Assembly (NCBI GenBank): GCA_963665075.1 | Contig: OY762063.1 | Coordinates: forward strand, 620,001 to 684,000 | DNA from: JAPULR01 sp963665075 | GTDB lineage: Bacteria; Chloroflexota; Dehalococcoidia; Lucifugimonadales; GCA-2712585 | Reading direction: 5' to 3' | DNA length: 64,000 bases | Shown: one piece after another, positions 36,723 through 44,919 of the stretch | Numbering within the stretch: position 1 is the stretch's first letter | How the letters are laid out: every line of letters begins with the position of its first letter | Position numbers and translations under genes: made by a program | Notes under the pieces: generated by a model | The model's input: the letters and a program-made list of their open reading frames with translations, nothing else | Databases searched by the model: none | What the model was told of the DNA's origin: nothing

Positions 36723-39700
36723 ATGATTAGCAAAGCAGAGATTAAGAACCGCGTACTCACCGATAACACCGCTCAAGGAGTTCTCAATCACCTAAGGGAA
36801 CTCGAATCAAACCGCGCTCGCATGCAAAGGCGATGGATTTGGGAGCTTTTGCAGAACGCCCGAGATGCTTCCCATGAGGATGACACTCACCTTGTCGCCT
36901 CAGTTGAACTTTGCAGTGGCGAGCTTGTCTTTCAACACAATGGCCGCGGATTCACTATGGAGGAAGTTGCTCACCTTATTTACCACGGCTCCACAAAACT
37001 TGAGGATGAGGAGACGATAGGACAGTACGGTAGCGGGTTTCTGACAACTCATCTATTGTCGCCAACCATTGATGTTTCCGGGCAACTCGATGACAAGCGA
37101 CCTTTTGAGTTTCGACTCAAACGTGAAATTACCTCCGCCAAGGCCCTAAGCAACTCAATGGATAGAGCATGGGATCAGTTCGATGCGTCTACCGAAGCTG
37201 TAGCAGATAGTTATACGACTCGATTCCGATACCCGTTGGAGGAAGAAGCAACTGGCGCAGTTGAGGAAGGGATTAAAACGCTAAAGCAATGCGCTCCCTT
37301 TGTGGTCGTATTCAATCGTCAGTTTCGGAGCATCAATATTCAGTCCCCAGACGAAGCCACAACCTTCGAAGTAGTCGAACGAGTCACTTTGGCAGAAGGA
37401 TTATATTCAGTCAGGGTGGGAGTAACGGAACAAGGAGCATTAAGGGTACAACAATACCTTCTTGCGGAAGGTACACAAGCATCCGTGACCATTCGTATTG
37501 AATCGACGGACGATGGGGTAGAATGCCTAGCACTCCAAGACATTCCGAGGCTCTTTCTTGGGTTTCCTTTGGTAGGGACAGAGACATTCAGCTTTCCAGC
37601 CATTATCAATAGCTTTGCATTCACTCCAACTGAAAACAGAGATGGTGTATATCTTGGCCAGAGCAATGATGAGGCTAACCAAAACAATCAAGCAGCTATC
37701 GAAGAAGCTTTCGACTTGCACACAAAGTTGATCAAGTTTGTGGCAGAATCCCGGTGGGCCAATGTCCATACGCTGGCAAACATCCCAACAATCACTGAAC
37801 AACGTTGGCTCAGTAGAGAGTGGCTGAATGACCGACTTAGACAGCTTGTGTCTCAAGTTCGCCAAACGCCCGCGGTTCTCAGTGGTGATGCCGCATTGCT
37901 TCCAAAGGATTCCATTGTCCCGCTGGCTACAGAGGACATCAACACGGAGGCCCTTTGGGACCTATTGAGTCAGGTCAAAGCCCTCCAGCAAAAATTACCG
38001 GCGCGAAATGAAGCCAACGGTTGGCGCGTGGCGGTCGAGAGCTGGGCGCAAATTGCAGATTACGATGCGACTTCATTCGGCGAAGGTTTTGATAGCAGCA
38101 AATTAGTGTCGTACGTTGAAGAAGCAACCAAGCATAGCAGCAACTCCAACATTGCCACACTTGAACAAGTTGTAGATGTAGATGCGGTCGCATGGCTAGA
38201 CAGGTTTTATCAGTTTCTCAAGGATGAAAATACTGAAAATCTGATTCGCGAGCGTAACATCGTCCTTAATCAAGCTGGCTATCTGGGCAAGCTCGTCAAT
38301 CTGCACCGTGACAACGAAATTGATGAAGAGTTGAAGGCCATCGGGGACGATGTCCTTGACCTTAGGTTTAGAGTGCGACTTCGTGACGTTCGTCTCACTT
38401 CTCTCGCAAATGAACCTGGCAAGGGAGACCTCGGAAATAATGAAGTAAGCAGAGCAGTTGCGGATAAGCTGCAAGAGCTTAGTAATGAAGATGATATCGG
38501 AATCCAGTTCGCACATGCTAGCCCGCGTTTCTTGACGTGGTTAGTAACAAACAAGCAATTGGGGAGTTTGACAGGATTCCCAGCGTTCTCCAAGAGGTCC
38601 AACATCGGTAATCGTGCGGTGCTTTGGTTAGGGCAGAAAGGAAATATCAATGCAGATATACCTCTTGCTCCTATCAACGCATGGGCAAAGGATCTTCAGC
38701 CATTTGCAGACATCTTTCCGTGGCGATACATTCTGGCCGAAGATTATTTCGCAGCAATGCCTCAGACTGACGTTTGGCGGATGCTCAGTGAAGAAGGATA
38801 TGTGAGGACGGATGTAGTGGTAAACAGCAACAATACCATTAGTGACTTCCTCCCAGACGAACCATTGCCGGAAGACGAACACATTACAGTCGAAGACATC
38901 ACCCAAACTGAAATTGCCTTCCTTACTCGAACCAGAGAACGAGTCGGGATTATGGCGCGCCTGCGTGACAGTCAAGCACGTGCTAGACTGTTCTGGCGCT
39001 TCTTGACAGAATGGTTAATCACACACGATTCAGAAGGTTTGGAGCCTCAGTCAGCGAACTGTAAATGTGGCGTTTCCCATAGGTATTATCCCGCACGATG
39101 GCTGGTGCCGGTTGTGAGGAATATATGGGTACCGCAGGGAAATGACATACATGATAGGGCAACAGCCCAGTCCCTAGCCAAGCTCCTTAGGGGCAGTGGG
39201 TGGACTCCCAATGCACTAAGCGACAACCCCACCGCTCTTAAATTTCTGGAAGCAATCCGAGTGACGCGCTTTGACCTCGTGAGGCATTTCGCCGCGAGCG
39301 ATGAGGAATCCCAATCTGCTCTAGATGAAGATTTGACCAAGATTCTGGTTGCCACGGATGGAGATCTCAGTCATGTCAAGGCCTTCATGGAGGATATGAA
39401 GACGGATAAAGACTTCCTTAAGCACCTTGAAGAGCGTCGAAAAACGAGGAGGGATGTACATGAAAACCAACGCATTGGGTCTCTTGTCGAAGACTTGGTG
39501 AAGGATGGTTTGGAAGACGAGGGATTCACCGTTAAACCCACCGGAATTGGTTCTGACTTCGAGATCGAATATGACAGGATTGAAGGTGACCAAGAGGTAG
39601 GAATAGAGTTGTCGCGAAACGGTCGAACTTGGTTGGTTGAAGTCAAGTCTACACGAGAGCAACGAGTGCGGATGACGACCAAACAGGCCGAAACAGCTGT

Positions 39701-39992
39701 GGAGAAAGGCGATGGTTTCCTACTCTGTGTGGTTCCTGTAGGAAACGATGGAACTAACCTAGAGAAGGAAGAAGTGAGAGCCAACATGCGATTCGTGCAA
39801 AATATCGGACCACTCGTTGAGCCTCAATGCACAAAACTCGATTTGTTGAATAATGTCCGTGACTTCGCCACAGCCCCCAGCGATGATGACATCCGATTGG
39901 AAATTGAAGGTGGCACAGCGCGAATAAGCGTCAATGACGCTGTATGGCAAGATGGGATATGTCTCAGCGACCTCTCTACGAAGCTAATGTAG
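36723..39992 (+). CDS. Large HATPase (sacsin/NO VEIN-like) protein with C-terminal DUF3883 nuclease-like domain
   Basis: I start at ATG 36723 (1089 residues) because the longer frame runs back into the 16S terminator. The N-terminus is a GHKL/HSP90-type ATPase domain: QNARDA (residues 44-49, Mg-binding Asn), HNGRGF (72-77) and IGQYGSGF (99-106). The middle 700 residues are unassigned. The C-terminal 150 residues match the NO VEIN C-terminal/DUF3883 domain, with SLVEDLVKDGLEDEGF, GSDFEIEY and WLVEVKST, a PD-(D/E)xK-like acidic-Lys arrangement. Such proteins are frequent in bacterial defence islands. GC content and codon use are clearly lower than in neighbours, suggesting transfer. It stands alone, directly after the 16S transcript. 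Confidence 0.8.
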   Translation: MISKAEIKNRVLTDNTAQGVLNHLRELESNRARMQRRWIWELLQNARDASHEDDTHLVASVELCSGELVFQHNGRGFTMEEVAHLIYHGSTKLEDEETIGQYGSGFLTTHLLSPTIDVSGQLDDKRPFEFRLKREITSAKALSNSMDRAWDQFDASTEAVADSYTTRFRYPLEEEATGAVEEGIKTLKQCAPFVVVFNRQFRSINIQSPDEATTFEVVERVTLAEGLYSVRVGVTEQGALRVQQYLLAEGTQASVTIRIESTDDGVECLALQDIPRLFLGFPLVGTETFSFPAIINSFAFTPTENRDGVYLGQSNDEANQNNQAAIEEAFDLHTKLIKFVAESRWANVHTLANIPTITEQRWLSREWLNDRLRQLVSQVRQTPAVLSGDAALLPKDSIVPLATEDINTEALWDLLSQVKALQQKLPARNEANGWRVAVESWAQIADYDATSFGEGFDSSKLVSYVEEATKHSSNSNIATLEQVVDVDAVAWLDRFYQFLKDENTENLIRERNIVLNQAGYLGKLVNLHRDNEIDEELKAIGDDVLDLRFRVRLRDVRLTSLANEPGKGDLGNNEVSRAVADKLQELSNEDDIGIQFAHASPRFLTWLVTNKQLGSLTGFPAFSKRSNIGNRAVLWLGQKGNINADIPLAPINAWAKDLQPFADIFPWRYILAEDYFAAMPQTDVWRMLSEEGYVRTDVVVNSNNTISDFLPDEPLPEDEHITVEDITQTEIAFLTRTRERVGIMARLRDSQARARLFWRFLTEWLITHDSEGLEPQSANCKCGVSHRYYPARWLVPVVRNIWVPQGNDIHDRATAQSLAKLLRGSGWTPNALSDNPTALKFLEAIRVTRFDLVRHFAASDEESQSALDEDLTKILVATDGDLSHVKAFMEDMKTDKDFLKHLEERRKTRRDVHENQRIGSLVEDLVKDGLEDEGFTVKPTGIGSDFEIEYDRIEGDQEVGIELSRNGRTWLVEVKSTREQRVRMTTKQAETAVEKGDGFLLCVVPVGNDGTNLEKEEVRANMRFVQNIGPLVEPQCTKLDLLNNVRDFATAPSDDDIRLEIEGGTARISVNDAVWQDGICLSDLSTKLM

Positions 39993-40026
39993 CGTAGAAT
40001 GCGGTGGGGCGTATTTGGTGTATTCA

Positions 40027-40108
40027 CCCGCTTTCCCCCTATCATTAGGGCTGATGCCAACCACCGCCAAAGGAGGAATTCAAGGCTGAATACATACCCT
40101 CTCCACCC
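40027..40108 (+). pseudogene. Decayed duplicate of the 5' end of the nitroreductase-like gene
   Basis: This stretch repeats the upstream region and first codons of the gene at 40893: CCCGCTTTCCC..CTATCATTA, GGAGGAATTCA and GAATACATACCCTC recur in order. The start codon region reads AAGGCTGAATAC instead of ATGGCCGAATAC, and similarity stops soon after. It is a non-functional fragment between the island A gene and the present chromosomal genes. Confidence 0.7.
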
Positions 40109-40166
40109 AATAAGCCCGAGCCGAGGGCACAAACCCGCGACACGCCGGGCATCCCGAAGCTGAACC

Positions 40167-40673
40167 CTATTTCTCCGGAGCCTCCACGGGCAGATCGGTT
40201 GTGACAATGGCGAAAATTCCCTCCGCATCCCGCATCGGCAACGACCGGGTGACCATCCAGATTTCACCGCCGCCCGCATCGAAATAAGGCTCAGTCCACA
40301 CCCCTGAGTTCGCGGCAAGGGGCGCCGTGAACCACTCCTGCGCCTCGATGTTGTAGGAGGGAGTCGCAAGATCAACGCTGGCATATCCGTCGTCAGTGCG
40401 ATAGACGTATGGGCAGGCGACGACTGCGCCCGTCCGATCCAGCAAAGCCGCCCCACTGCCAAAGAAAGACGGATGCTCCTCCAAGTATGCCCGCAACCGC
40501 TCCGCATACGCCGTCGCATCAGCCGGCCGATCCGCCACCAACTCCGCCGCAAACGCATCCAGCGCCGTGACCACGGCGTCCCGCAAGTCCTCCTCATCGT
40601 AAGCGTCGTCGCCGCAACCCTGCACGGCCACCAGTGTAAGCATCACCAGGAACGCAGCTATCAATGCTCTCAT
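40167..40673 (-). CDS. Lipoprotein with Cache-like sensor domain
   Basis: A 168-residue protein whose N-terminal signal ends in TLVAVQGC (lipobox), so it is probably anchored outside the cytoplasmic membrane. The mature part resembles a single Cache/PDC ligand-binding domain: GAALLDRTGAVVACPYVY, then AQEWFTAPL, GVWTEPYFDAGGGEIWMVTRSLP and IFAIVTTDL. No kinase, chemotaxis or cyclase domain follows, so it may be a stand-alone binding protein. I use ATG 40673; the frame runs 8 codons further. Family assignment is by motif resemblance. Confidence 0.65.
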   Translation of the reverse strand: MRALIAAFLVMLTLVAVQGCGDDAYDEEDLRDAVVTALDAFAAELVADRPADATAYAERLRAYLEEHPSFFGSGAALLDRTGAVVACPYVYRTDDGYASVDLATPSYNIEAQEWFTAPLAANSGVWTEPYFDAGGGEIWMVTRSLPMRDAEGIFAIVTTDLPVEAPEK

Positions 40674-40892
40674 CGTCACCCTTTCAGCCATCGTCATCCG
40701 AATCTAACAAACTTAACCGACTCATGCAAAGCTGTCACTACAAGCAAACGTTCGCGATTCACCCTCCGGTTCATTTCAACCAATGAGGCTGCCGGAACCG
40801 TGCGTCCGATGAAAGTGCATATCTCCCACCTAACTAGCGTCTTCCCCGCTTTCCCACTATCATTAGCCACAACCATCAGCAAGGAGGAATTC

Positions 40893-41326
40893 ATGGCCGA
40901 ATACATACCCTCGCCCGCGCAGTGGGTGCGCGACCAGGTGGAGCTTTACGAAAGCAGCGGCGGCACCCAGGGCACCACCCTCCGCGAAACCGGCCTCCCC
41001 GTCATCATCGTCACAACCGCGGCAACCGCACCGGCGCCGTCCGCAAGACTCCCCTCATGCGCGTCAAGGACGGCGACAACTACGTCCTCGTCGGCTCCCG
41101 CGGCGGCGCCCCCACCCATCCCCAATGGGTCCACAACCTCCGCGCCGACGCCGACGTCCAAATCCAGGACGAAACCAACGTCTACGAAATGCGCGTCCGC
41201 GAACTGCCCGAAGGCGAAGAACGCGCCCGCCTCTGGGACCTCGCCGTCAAAGCCTTCCCGCCCTACGCGGAATACCAGGAGAGCACGAGCCGCTTCATCC
41301 CCGTCTTCCTCGCCGAACCCGCCTAG
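40893..41326 (+). pseudogene. Deazaflavin (F420)-dependent nitroreductase-family gene with frameshift
   Basis: AGGAGG precedes ATG 40893. The first frame gives MAEYIPSPAQWVRDQVELYE up to LPVIIVT. From about 41017 the homology continues in another frame with RGNRTGAVRKTPLMRV, YVLVGSRGGAPTHPQWVHNL and PYAEYQESTSRFIPVF, the hallmark DDN-family motifs. One missing base near CGTCACAACCGCGG (about 41015-41025) explains the shift. Either the gene is inactive or this is a sequencing error; the intact remainder of both halves favours a recent event or an error. Confidence 0.82.
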
Positions 41327-41745
41327 CCCGTAAAGCGCACTATCAACGGCACCACGATGGCCGTCACCGACAGCGCCGCAATCACCCCCGTGAACAGCAG
41401 ATAGCGGACGCCGTAGTTCGACATCAGCGCCGGGTCGTAATACCTGTCCACTTCGTTGTCCCGGTACATCTCCACCAGTCCCCGCAGCAGCATCTGACGC
41501 GTCCGACGTCCCAACGCCAACGCCGCCACCGCAATCACGTTCAGCAGAACCGTCATCACGATGAACACTGCCAGGATGATGTCGTAATTCGCGTCGCTCT
41601 CCCCGTTCGCCGCCTCCGTCGCCACCCCGAAGTTAATCCCAAGCACAATCAGGTTGAACACAATCGCGGTAAGCACGAAAATCGTATCCGTCCGGCTGCT
41701 CTCCCGAAGCTCGCTGACTATGTGGTCGTGAACTTGTCCTAGCAT
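41323..41745 (-). CDS. Small membrane protein, unknown function
   Basis: A 140-residue protein with three hydrophobic helices (TIFVLTAIVFNLIVLGINFG, IILAVFIVMTVLLNVIAVAA and LLFTGVIAALSVTAIVVPLIV) and a charged loop with YRDNEVDRYYDPALMSNYG. I recognise no family. Its stop overlaps the end of the convergent nitroreductase frame by four bases, and its start follows the YCII gene's stop closely, so those two may be one operon. Confidence 0.65.
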   Translation of the reverse strand: MLGQVHDHIVSELRESSRTDTIFVLTAIVFNLIVLGINFGVATEAANGESDANYDIILAVFIVMTVLLNVIAVAALALGRRTRQMLLRGLVEMYRDNEVDRYYDPALMSNYGVRYLLFTGVIAALSVTAIVVPLIVRFTG

Positions 41746-41748
41746 CTT

Positions 41749-42144
41749 CTACCCTCCCTGCTCCATCATACCCTGCTTCATCCATTCCGCAAAGTCCTCC
41801 TCCTCATACAACGGGCGAATCTCAACCACGCTCGGCCCCGGCATCGGGTTGGGACACTTCTCCAGCCACGCAACCGCCTCGTCCATGTCCTTCACCTCCC
41901 AGAGCCAATAGCCCGCCACCAGCTCCTCCGTAACACCGAAAGGCCCGTCCGTCAACGTACGGCTGTCCCCGTCGAAGGCCATCCGCTTGCCCGCCGACGT
42001 GGGCTTCAGTCCATCCCCCGCCAGCTGGATCCCCGCTTCCGTCAACTCCGCGTTGTATCGCCCCATCGCCTGAATCAACTCCATCGAAGGCATAACCCCC
42101 GCTTCGCTCTCCTTCGTCGCCTTAACCAGAATCATCACCCGCAT
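41749..42144 (-). CDS. YCII/DGPF-domain protein
   Basis: A 131-residue YCII-related protein with the diagnostic MILVKATKESEAG opening, LTDGPFGVTEELVAGYWLW (the DGPF motif) and a PNPMPGPSVVEIRPL end. The fold is ferredoxin-like; members are small enzymes or fusion partners of ECF sigma factors, but no sigma gene is here. I choose ATG 42144 because GGAGAAGG lies just before it; the frame extends 12 codons upstream. Confidence 0.88.
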   Translation of the reverse strand: MRVMILVKATKESEAGVMPSMELIQAMGRYNAELTEAGIQLAGDGLKPTSAGKRMAFDGDSRTLTDGPFGVTEELVAGYWLWEVKDMDEAVAWLEKCPNPMPGPSVVEIRPLYEEEDFAEWMKQGMMEQGG

Positions 42145-42305
42145 GGCCTTCTCCTCTCCAATCAAAGCTATCGCCGCCAATGATACTAGATTTGACGACG
42201 ATGTTGCGCTTACAAGCGGCGCCTGCCACTAGCATTCGCGCGCCTCGGACGGGTACACTAATAGGGCGGCAATCACTCCGCGCAATCAACGGACGGGCGG
42301 TTCGG

Positions 42306-42689
42306 ATGACCCCTCTGCAAGTACATTGGGCGCAGTGCACGGATAGAAGGCGGCTGGTCTGGTGCCTGCTGAAGGACGTGGACACCGAAAACGTGAACAC
42401 CGGCGGCGTTTATGTCATCTGGCACGGCGGTCACGTGCCGCGGGTCATCTACGTCGGCCAGGGCGACATCGCCGGCCGCGTCAACCACCACCGAAGCTCC
42501 AGCCGCATCCTCCAATACGGAACCAAGGGACTGCTGATGGTCACGTGGGCGGCCGTTCCCGAATCGGAACGAAGGGGAGCCGCGAAGTACGTCGCCGACG
42601 CCCTGGAACCTCTGCGGAGTCTGGAGGACGACACCCCGCCGATACCCGTCAATCTCCCGTGGGACACGCCGCCGATTGCTCCTCAGTAA
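42306..42689 (+). CDS. GIY-YIG-like nuclease domain protein
   Basis: About 127 residues. The core GGVYVIWHGGHVPRVIYVGQ with a following GDIAGRVNHH fits a GIY-YIG domain (here GVY...YVG, then an Arg and His), and TWAAVPESERRGAAKYVADAL fits its C-terminal helix with a conserved Glu. I start at ATG 42306 as the last Met before homology; upstream Met codons at 42180 and 42201 are in frame but read unlike protein. Its stop overlaps the next gene's start by 14 bases. Confidence 0.65.
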   Translation: MTPLQVHWAQCTDRRRLVWCLLKDVDTENVNTGGVYVIWHGGHVPRVIYVGQGDIAGRVNHHRSSSRILQYGTKGLLMVTWAAVPESERRGAAKYVADALEPLRSLEDDTPPIPVNLPWDTPPIAPQ

Positions 42690-43827
42690 GCGCGTCAAGA
42701 CCCTCTGCATCATCTCCGCGACGCTCCTCCTGCTGCCCCTCATGGCGGCTTGCGGCAGCGACGATGACGAATCGACGGCGACCCCATCGCCAACCCCCGC
42801 CGCCGAGGTCATGGTCGATCTTCCCCACGACGAAGGCGCCCACGTCACCCCGATAGAATGGTGGTACTTCAACGGCCACCTGGACACGGAGGAAGGCCGG
42901 ACTTTCAGCTACCACTTCGTCACCTTCCAGTCCGTGCTGGAGTCGGGTTTGACGCCCCGGTTGATGCAACTCAGCTGGGCCGACCACGCCGAGGGAATTC
43001 ATCTGGCTGAGGAGCAGGCTGCCTTCCCAACCATAGAGGCGACTTCGGGAGAATTCGACCTCGACGCCGGCGGCTGGCGCATGAGCGGCGACGGCAAGTC
43101 CTTCGATCTGTCCTTCAACATCGGCGACTACGCCGTGGAACTGGAGGGCGTATCCACAAAGCCTCCCGTCTTCCATTATGAAACCGGCTACGTGGACCTG
43201 GGCATCGCCGGCAAGACCTACTACTACTCCCACACCGACGTTGAGACTACCGGCGCGGTTTCCATCGACGGCGTCTCCCACCCCGCGACCGGCGTCGCCT
43301 GGATGGACCACCAGTGGGGCGACTTCACCACGGCTGGCATCGGCTGGGACTGGTTCAGCCTGAATCTCGACGACGGCTCCGACCTGAAAATATCCGTGGT
43401 GTGGGAGCTGGACGGCGGCAAGCACGTCGAAACCTACGGCACTTACGTCAATCCCGACGGTCAGACGGCGCACCTACCCGGAGACGAAGTCGCCCTGGAA
43501 TCCACCGACGCGTGGGCCAGCCCCGACACCGGCGGCGAATACCCGATGGGCTGGCGGCTGCGCGTCCACTCACTCAATCTAGACCTAACGCTGACCCCCG
43601 TAATAAGAGACGCCGAATACTCCGAATCCCTATTCATCCCCGTCATCTACTGGGAAGGCGCGATAGCCGCAAACGGCGCCCGCAACGGCAACCCCATCAC
43701 AGGCCGCGGCTTCGCCGAACTCGTCGGCTACGTCCCCACAACCCTTCCAACTGGGCGCGTGGTCTCATTGATAGGGAATGAAATTCTCAAGTCGCCACCA
43801 TCCAGGATCCCTGCTACTCGGCATTAA
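42676..43827 (+). CDS. Lipoprotein of the CrtC/AttH lipocalin-like hydratase family
   Basis: Signal peptide ending LLPLMAAC (lipobox), then a short linker and a double lipocalin-like domain of the carotenoid 1,2-hydratase/AttH type: PIEWWYFNGHLD, YHFVTFQS, FHYETGYVDL, GVAWMDHQWGDF, WDWFSLNLDDG and ESLFIPVIYWEGAI. The family normally ends near GRGFAELVGY. Here about 30 extra residues follow, and the last 63 bases overlap the convergent methyltransferase gene, so the native stop may have been lost when island B arrived. The start is TTG 42676. The substrate is unknown. Confidence 0.8.
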   Translation: MLLSKRVKTLCIISATLLLLPLMAACGSDDDESTATPSPTPAAEVMVDLPHDEGAHVTPIEWWYFNGHLDTEEGRTFSYHFVTFQSVLESGLTPRLMQLSWADHAEGIHLAEEQAAFPTIEATSGEFDLDAGGWRMSGDGKSFDLSFNIGDYAVELEGVSTKPPVFHYETGYVDLGIAGKTYYYSHTDVETTGAVSIDGVSHPATGVAWMDHQWGDFTTAGIGWDWFSLNLDDGSDLKISVVWELDGGKHVETYGTYVNPDGQTAHLPGDEVALESTDAWASPDTGGEYPMGWRLRVHSLNLDLTLTPVIRDAEYSESLFIPVIYWEGAIAANGARNGNPITGRGFAELVGYVPTTLPTGRVVSLIGNEILKSPPSRIPATRH

Positions 43828-44919
43828 CAGATCAATTTCCTTTGCTTTCCGACCTCCGCGCCCGTGGTGCGCTGAAATACCCGGGAATGGCGCAGTGGTT
43901 TGCCTGACAAGTAGCCGTCTATGGGGCCATACTTCCCGCATTGCGGATATACACATTGCAGCGGTCCTTCGGCGTTGGTCGCTACGGACGAGAATTGCTG
44001 ATCCTCTCTTTAGATGGCCCTTGCATTCTTCGAAAACGCTTGTGATTAAACGTTGATATTCCACGCGGTTTTCAAATCGTGCTGATTTTGTCCAGTTCTT
44101 CCGAAACGGGAAACCAAGCATCCAAAGCCGAATCCAATGGTCGTTCCAATAATCAGTAACTCCACAATATGGGGGCGATGTAATCAATAGTGCTGCATTT
44201 GCACGATTCTGTTTTCGAAGTTCATATCGGGAATCTCCCAGCAGGACTGTCCCAAAGGCTTGTGTAGGTACGCCGTATTGGTATCGACGGTTAATCTTGG
44301 ACTCCAACATAGCCACTGGATCTACTTCAGGCGGTTTGAGGTAACCATTGCGTGTCCACCATTTGACCGCATAGGTAGGTGAGTATGCGATGGTAGGAGA
44401 CATGACGTTCGACAGGCCAGATCCCATTTTATCCTGCATGTGCAAAGCTATAAATGCCATCAGGGTTCTATCTATGACTGAGTTGCGCCAGTCAAGTTCA
44501 CGGCGAGCAGATTTTAGCAGTGCTCGTACGGTAGGAGACCAAGCCATAGTTTCAAACCTGCTGTTGCTTCGCCGGTCTATGGGACGACAGGCCCTTGAAA
44601 TTTCGGCCAGTCTAGCAATGACTTGTTCGGCGGAATTAGAAGGTTGCAGTTTGGCCGCAGCAAATAGCCATGCAATGGGATTGACGTCGATTCCGAGAGC
44701 GTGTCTACCCAGAACTGTGGCGGCGAATGGCCCGTTGCCCCGACCACAGAAAGGATCTAGAACCGTTTCTCCCGGCTTTGTTAAGTTGATGATGGCGTCG
44801 TGTATGAAGGTCTGGGGGAACATGGCATAATAGCGCCCAAACCCATACCAGCGTCCTGCGGCTGTGTTACGATGCCATGTGTCCTTGCTCGTTGATTCCC
44901 CTTTTTTTGGTATCTTCAT
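43765..44919 (-). CDS. DNA methyltransferase (N4-cytosine/N6-adenine type) of the herA-nurA operon
   Basis: A 384-residue amino-methyltransferase. Motif I (AdoMet) is DPFCGRGNGP at residues 55-64, followed by the acidic GIDVNPIAW. Motif IV is TSPPY at 247-251, the form most common in N4-cytosine enzymes but also seen in N6-adenine ones. The order I then IV is unlike the beta class. No target-recognition domain is obvious beyond the 150-residue region between motifs. ATG 44919 overlaps the nurA stop (ATGA), so translation is coupled. Composition is low-GC. It probably marks host DNA against the neighbouring HerA-NurA machine. Confidence 0.87.
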   Translation of the reverse strand: MKIPKKGESTSKDTWHRNTAAGRWYGFGRYYAMFPQTFIHDAIINLTKPGETVLDPFCGRGNGPFAATVLGRHALGIDVNPIAWLFAAAKLQPSNSAEQVIARLAEISRACRPIDRRSNSRFETMAWSPTVRALLKSARRELDWRNSVIDRTLMAFIALHMQDKMGSGLSNVMSPTIAYSPTYAVKWWTRNGYLKPPEVDPVAMLESKINRRYQYGVPTQAFGTVLLGDSRYELRKQNRANAALLITSPPYCGVTDYWNDHWIRLWMLGFPFRKNWTKSARFENRVEYQRLITSVFEECKGHLKRGSAILVRSDQRRRTAAMCISAMREVWPHRRLLVRQTTAPFPGISAHHGRGGRKAKEIDLLMPSSRDPGWWRLENFIPYQ

